Shown here one piece after another: positions 58,864-64,000 of a DNA stretch of 64,000 nt. Position 1 is the first letter of the stretch; every line of letters starts with the position of its first letter. Position numbers and translations under genes: made by a program. Source of the stretch: Pholiota molesta (taxonomy: Eukaryota; Basidiomycota; Agaricomycetes; Agaricales; Strophariaceae); NCBI GenBank assembly GCA_014925825.1, contig JACGCK010000152.1, positions 45,525 to 109,524 of the forward strand. The letters run 5' to 3'. Below the pieces are notes generated by a model that saw only the letters and a program-made list of their open reading frames with translations, was not told the DNA's origin and ran no database searches.

Positions 58864-59224
58864 TGGTACGTTAGCAGTCGAGGAAGGGACATCCAATGAT
58901 GTCAATATCGTATTAATCACTTGATTTAGCTTGTGATCAGGACATTAAATAAAGTTAGCTTCATTGCTCTAGGGAGAGATTTCTGGAATCTGCCGAGGAC
59001 AAGCCTGAGACCTGAGGCCTGAGGCCTGACTCTGAGATATTATTGCAATGGAAGTGAGGGGTTGGGTGTCATAATCTCTAACATTGAACTTGGGTATCAT
59101 TCAGTTGCTCAACTATATACTGTTACAAGATACAAAAATATTGTTCATATTCGACACCGCACCCAATAATTAATTTCGACCGACCTTGAAAATAAATGAC
59201 ATATTCCGCATGCCACTGAAGTAG

Positions 59225-60298
59225 TTAAGTCTGGTTCTGCTTTGCCGTCCATCGAAGAATGGATACGACATAGGGTATCCGCGGGATGGTGTACACCAGC
59301 GCCGACGCTGCCACTGACGGTCTCTGTACCAGTGTCACATTCCAGAGGTTGAGGCCAGAATCATAGTGGGTATTGGCGGAATGTCCGGATTGGTTGAAAG
59401 ACCCTTGCCCCAGATATCGTTCGCGGACGAGTTGATTTCCCTCTGTTGTCAGCTTGCGGTCTCCGTCCAGGGCAAACGTCCATGTGTTCATGGATTTAAC
59501 AATGGCATCCAACTATACGAACGAGAATTATTCATGAGATGTCACAATTGGTGGCGCTTTACTCACTTGGGCCTTATCTCTTTCCATCGTTTCCAATTCG
59601 ACTTCCAGCACTTCTAGTTCCTTTATTGACTTCAAATTGTCTCCCCAGCCGGTTTTCATGACCAACGGTTTATTGTTCTCCCAGTACCACCAATCGGTAT
59701 GCCGGATGGTGATCTTAATGCGCTTTGGGTTCATTTCATTGCAAACGTGTGGGAACGTGCGCTCCAGCCAGAAAAGCTGAGTGAAGAGGTGGACATCCAC
59801 AACAGCCTTCCGCTGGTCAAGGGTCATCTGCTTGAAATAGTGACGTGGACTGTCAGACAATTTCAACCCTGGGGGGGCCCGGTCGGCGCTGCCCCAGAAG
59901 ACATGCTCGTTTTGAGAGACTGGGAGATCGTGCGTCTCAGAGTAGATGCGGCGACATGTGGCAAGCAGTGCGGTGTCGATGCGTTGGCGGTAGTGATATC
60001 CAGGCCGATAGTAGTAGGCGTCTTCAGGGTATGGATGCGATTTGTCGTCGTAGCTAGTCAGCGCGAACGCAAAGATTCTGTTACGAATTTCGGGTGGGAT
60101 AGTGATAAAGAGCGGAGAGCCGTCTTGGGGGTCAGAAGCGCCCTCCAGGCTTGCAATTAGGCTACGACGTTCTGGGGGAGGGGTCGGAGCGTTGCTCTGT
60201 TGTTGTTGGCTACCAGATGCGCCTCCTCGAAAGGTCTTGCGGGCGTTCGGAGGTCCATTTGCGCGGACCCTTAATCGACCTTGCCATGAGTCTGACAT
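59225..60298 (-). CDS. DUF7730 / 2EXR-like fungal protein
   Basis: Unbroken two-exon gene (59567-60298, 59225-59512) of 339 residues. After a Gln/Pro-rich N-terminus there is FITIPPEIRNRIFAFAL and TALLATCRRIYSET, the F-box-like helical signature common to the DUF7730/2EXR families that are expanded in fungi. The region HYFKQMTLDQRKAVVDVHLF and WLERTFPHVCNEMNPKRIKI continues as in those families. No catalytic motif or membrane span. A role in protein interaction is plausible from the F-box-like start, but no function is established. It is transcribed divergently from the TPR/F-box gene, with starts about 370 bp apart. Confidence 0.75.
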
Positions 60299-60671
60299 CA
60301 GAGATAGGTGCTACAGTGGGATGTGTGCTGGTCTTCGTTGTGGATTCTACAGGAAAGGCTGAAGGTTTCAAGTACTTATACGTTTCCGAGTGAACCAATA
60401 TTATCAACGGTAAGATGACTCACTGATACTTATCAGATCCATGATGTGAACAAGTGAAATTTGGGAGTCATCACGTCGTCGCCTGCGCGTTCCCTCGACT
60501 CTTGGCTTAACGCGCAGTGTAAAGTCATGTGATACGAGCGTGACGAGTGACGCCAGACTCAGCGAACGCGCTTCGCCTCTCAAATTCAAACCTCAACAAG
60601 ACCTTACTCAATCCTTTCTACCTTTTATATTATAAGAGGGACTCTTGTGGAAGCTGTAGTGGCCACTCAAT

Positions 60672-62366
60672 ATGTCGAAAAAACACTTTCAACAAGGCTT
60701 AATCCTTTACAAAAACGGCGATCTTCAACAAGCTCTGGAACAGTTCAATAAAGTTAGTTACATAGCGCTATTCCTGCCTTCATGACTGACATTTAATGAC
60801 TAGGCGATCGACAATGGTGCTCAAGACAATTACCTGATGCTTGACACACGAGCAGCCGTTTATGCCAAACTCGGCGAGACCAAGAAGGCTTTGAAGGACG
60901 CAAAGAAGACAATCGAGGTCGCTCCCGACCAATGGCAGGGCTATTCACGCGCTGCACAGCTGTTTCTTACTGTGAACAAACCCGAAGCGTCTCTTACGAT
61001 GGTTAAACTAGGCCTGAGCAAGCTAAAGGAAGAACATATAGAACGACGCGCTTCGCTGCTGTCGTTGGAAGCAAAAGCATTGGAGGCCCAAGAGGACGCG
61101 GAGCGACGCCGGCGAAAGCGCATTGACCACATGGGAAACCTTCCAGTAGAGCTGTTTGGAGAAATTGCTAGGATGGTCGTTGAAGATAAACACACCTCGG
61201 TAATTGGGCTTTCGCAAGTTTCCAAGCACTGGCGTCAGGTCATCCATCACTGTCATTATCTATGGGAAGTCCTCAGATTGGATCGCCATCGGCCGAAACA
61301 CAAAGCAAAAGCTTGGATTCAACGATCGAAAGGAAAGCTTCGTGAACTATCTGTGGACGCGGACGTACTTAGCGATCCTGCTTGGCCGTACGATATCCTG
61401 AGCGGAGTGAGGTGGGAAGACCTTCGTGTGCTGAAATATGAACGCTGGGAGATGGAAAAATACCTGCGCCGCATCGGAAAGTCTGATGCATTATGCCACC
61501 TCGATACCTTGGATATTACCGGCCGCACGTACGCTAGAACGATATCAATCCCGTCAACTGAGCTGCCAAGTCTACGACATCTCGCCCTTCGTCATCTTAC
61601 TATAACACGGAATATGTTCCAAGATCTCACTTTCAAAAACCTTTCGTCACTCACGTTGGAAAATGCCAGCGACGCAACAGTGGCTGAATTTAACGAATTT
61701 ATAGAAGCCCATCCCCTGCTTCAATGTCTTGTTCTGCATAATTTCGACTTAACCTTCAAGACAGAGGTTCCTCTGAGGCATTTGACCTGCTTGGACATCA
61801 AGAGATTCAGGTACCCTATACTGATGTCTGATCTACCTGCATTGCAGATCCTTCGACTCGAGGCTGTCACCTACGCCAATGAACTTTTGGACGTTGTCGA
61901 GAGATGTAATCCAAATCTTACGGAGTTCACCGTTCGCTCCTGCGCCGCTGACACTTCGCGTATAATTGCGGTCCTTCTCATCTCCCCAGACCTTCAAATT
62001 CTCGAAGTTTCAAACACAGAAGCGGCAAAGATAATTAACTATCTGGCTACTCCCTTTCCGCCAGACGATACTCCAGAAGTTGCTTCCTCGTCAAATTCTC
62101 CTCTAGTTCGATGCCCTAAACTCACCCATGTCAACTTCTCGAAGTGCATCGACGTCCAGACGGGCCCCATTGTGCGCATGATCAAAGCGCGGCTGCCAGA
62201 CTCCTCGAACCCGGATGCGCAACCACCACCGCAGGTCAAGCAAATCGAGTCTCTGGTCATCAATGAATGTCAAAGTGTGGATTCTGCCTGGTTGCCGTGG
62301 CTTAGGCAGCATGTCCGGAGCGTGAGTTGCATTTATATGTCGAAGAAAGCCAAGTTTAGGGCTTGA
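60672..62366 (+). CDS. TPR and F-box protein with leucine-rich region
   Basis: Probable substrate adaptor of an SCF ubiquitin ligase, 547 residues, with exons 60672-60752 and 60804-62366 in an unbroken frame. The N-terminus has two or three TPR units (FQQGLILYKNGDLQQALEQF, AVYAKLGETKKALKDAKKTI, WQGYSRAAQLFLTVNKPEAS). After a basic helix an F-box follows: MGNLPVELFGEIARMVVED with LSQVSKHWRQVIHHCHYLW. The C-terminal 350 residues have irregular leucine-rich segments (LCHLDTLDITG, LPSLRHLALRHLTI, LSSLTLENAS). The TPR + F-box + LRR order matches Pof3/Dia2 of yeasts, which act in genome maintenance. It could also be one of many basidiomycete F-box proteins, so orthology is only suggested. Confidence 0.82.
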
Positions 62367-62504
62367 TGGTGTGGTGAGTGCAGAACATGTTTCTTAATTC
62401 CATATTCTGACCTTGGATTTCATTCATAGATTTACCCGATTTATTTATTCTTCGGCCTTTAACGAACGGAATAATCATATAAAGCAATGCCCATTTTGTA
62501 GCGC

Positions 62505-63258
62505 TCACGACGACCTAAATACCTCCTTGAACTTTATGTGAATAGTCTCGACGTCGGCATCCACAAGTGCTGAAGGATTTGGATAACTCTGCAATAACTT
62601 TAATCGATGCAAAAGGGAATATGCAATCGGCCTCCTACCTCGACAGTCCCCCAACCAACGATCACAATCTTCAGTGCGGTTTCTTCTTGTGTTTGGCCCC
62701 AAGTCGCACCGATACCCCCGATGTTCACTTTCATCAGAGACTGTAGCGCTTCATCGGCCTCCTTGGCCTCCAAGTGTTCTCTAGATCTAAGGAACGAGAT
62801 CGCTGTGATTGGTGCACTGAACGGCGGTTGTTCGTCATCGACGAACTCGACGTGGTTCATCTTCAACTCTCCACCGAAGTAGTGCTTCAGTCTCCCAACC
62901 ATTATTGCGTAATCCGGACTGTCCATCATCGCTTGATGGTGGGCATGGCTCTGCCAAACTATATTTGAGGCCCGAAAAATCATAATGATGGTTAGGACGG
63001 GATATAGATGCGGTGGAGGTTAGGGAGATGTGCCATCACCAACTATCATCCAGAACTTGGTTTTGTCCTCCTCTTCAAGACCGTGGCAGATCCTGGATAT
63101 TTGATAGAGGCTATTGTGGGTTGATATGGATGGTGCACTACGAACCTCAAACAGCCTTTCGTGGAAGAAATGTGGGCGACGGTTGGCTTGATTATGTTCT
63201 CGAGATCATCCAGGAAGGCATCCGTCCCAGGCCACCAGACAAATTCGACCATAGGCAT
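62505..63258 (-). CDS. ABM-domain-like (dimeric alpha/beta barrel) protein
   Basis: Fungal protein with two ferredoxin-like repeats resembling antibiotic-biosynthesis-monooxygenase (ABM) domains, soluble and of unknown substrate. The start is at 63258 (MPMVEFVWWPGTDAFLDD). Exon 1 leads through PTVAHISSTKGCL, an intron of about 37 nt, a short second exon ending KTKFWM, then SHAHHQAMMDSPDYAIMVGR, GELKMNHVEFVDDEQPPFSA and KIVIVGWGTVE, and a last exon SYPNPSALVDADVETIHIKF to the TGA at 62505. The splice before VWQSH works only if one base is missing near 63046. A second gene of the same type follows upstream, in the same orientation. Confidence 0.65.
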
Positions 63259-63540
63259 TGCTTATTGTTGATGGGACGAAGGACGAAACGAAGTTCAAAC
63301 TTTGGAAAGGGAACCATGCCATGCCATGGAGCCGCACTCAAGTTAGTATTTATAACTGATCGGCTCTAGGACATACATACGGCGTCCCGGACTGATAAGC
63401 ATGATGATAATTTCGTTCTCAAAGGAAGCCAATCGTGTTAGAACCTGGAGCTATATATAGCTGATCGGCACCAGTACGTCCCAAACCTGATAAGATCACA
63501 GTACATAAGATCAACCTTGCCTTGTTCTCAAAGAAGTCAG

Positions 63541-64000
63541 TCATGAGATATATAGTGCTGGAGATCCTGGCATTTTCCCGATTGCATATTCGCTGTTAAT
63601 ACATGTCGCTCGTATACCTAGCGGCCGGCAAGCAATCTCATAAACCTTTTTAAAATCAACGTGGACCATCTTGATGTCAACGGCAGCGAACAAATTCTGG
63701 ATGGGAGTCTCGTAGGAGCTCTGGCCGACTACATCGAAATGCCTCTGCAAAGACACACTTAATAACAACATATGAAAGATCATGAGAGACACCCCACCTT
63801 GGAACTTTCCCACCCGAGGAAAAGGAAGAAAGTCTTTCCAGGCTCTTCACGGGTCTCCCCCAGGCGAGAGGCTTAGAGCACCCTTCTTCCGCTGTAATCT
63901 TGGGACCCAAGACTGCAACGGCTGCAGCGAGATCTTCTTTGGTCTCGCCCTCTTCAGTGTCATGGTTAAAACCTCAGTCGCGTTTTGTGCGAGGGCAGTG
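63541..64000 (-). CDS. second ABM-like protein, cut by window edge
   Basis: 3' part of a paralog of the preceding gene, continuing beyond the window. Readable pieces, N to C, are EDLAAAVAVLGPKITAEEG, TFFLFLGWESSK before an intron near 63746-63800, and HFDVVGQSSYETPIQNLFAA followed by VDIKMVHVDFKKVYEIA. This matches the C-terminal SYPNPSALVDADVETIHIKF of the neighbour. The frame ends at 63541; the stretch after KKVYEIA may be a read-through or an extra tail. The two genes form a head-to-tail pair. Confidence 0.6.

Overview
This window is nuclear DNA of a filamentous fungus, most likely an Agaricomycete (Basidiomycota). The genes carry many short introns of about 48-70 nt with GT..AG ends, and the protein families are typical of that group: wax-synthase-like MBOAT, FY-rich protein, very long SNF1-kinase beta subunit, peptidases S28 and M64, basidiomycete O-fucosyltransferase-like proteins and small secreted proteins. 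I cannot name the species. No rRNA, tRNA, CRISPR array or complete transposon was recognised.

Layout. 1-4.6 kb: a broken wax-synthase-like gene and a Ctk2-type cyclin. 4.7-12 kb: gene-poor sequence with a duplicated segment carrying two intact small-secreted-protein genes, and a dead short-chain dehydrogenase (SDR) copy between them. 12.2-13.4 kb: alpha/beta-hydrolase. 15.5-18.7 kb: FYRN/FYRC protein. 19.2-19.7 kb: a diverged tandem repeat that may be remnants of small cysteine-containing secreted proteins. 19.9-21.4 kb: Hst2-like sirtuin. 22-24.2 kb: secreted S28 serine peptidase. 26.2-30 kb: SNF1 beta subunit. 31.3-33.5 kb: M64 metallopeptidase. 33.9-36.5 kb: CLASP/TOG microtubule protein. 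36.8-49 kb: two O-fucosyltransferase-like paralogs bracketing a tandem SDR cluster. 49.4-52.4 kb: Kelch protein of the KLHDC4/Kel3 type. 52.7-55.7 kb: a large inverted repeat with an SDR in each arm and a stray copy of the Kelch 3' end between them. 55.9-58.2 kb: amino-acid permease. 58.3-60.3 kb: RapZ-C-like protein and DUF7730-like protein. 60.7-62.4 kb: TPR/F-box protein. 62.5-64 kb: two genes of one ABM-like family, the last cut by the window edge.

Genes working together. Most genes are unrelated single-copy housekeeping or secreted functions. The one clear gene family theme is SDR expansion: nine copies or remnants, of which A, B, E and G read through. All intact ones share the exon plan 25 nt / 103 nt / about 600 nt. 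No backbone synthase, P450 or transporter sits with them, so I do not call a biosynthetic cluster.

Sequence quality. About half of the genes need one or more single bases restored to read through, almost always as missing bases and often in homopolymer runs. Comparison of sister copies inside the window (SDR F against G, D against E) shows the same deletion-only pattern. I read this as residual assembly error more than mass pseudogenisation. The breaks are noted gene by gene, and joined models should be treated as provisional.
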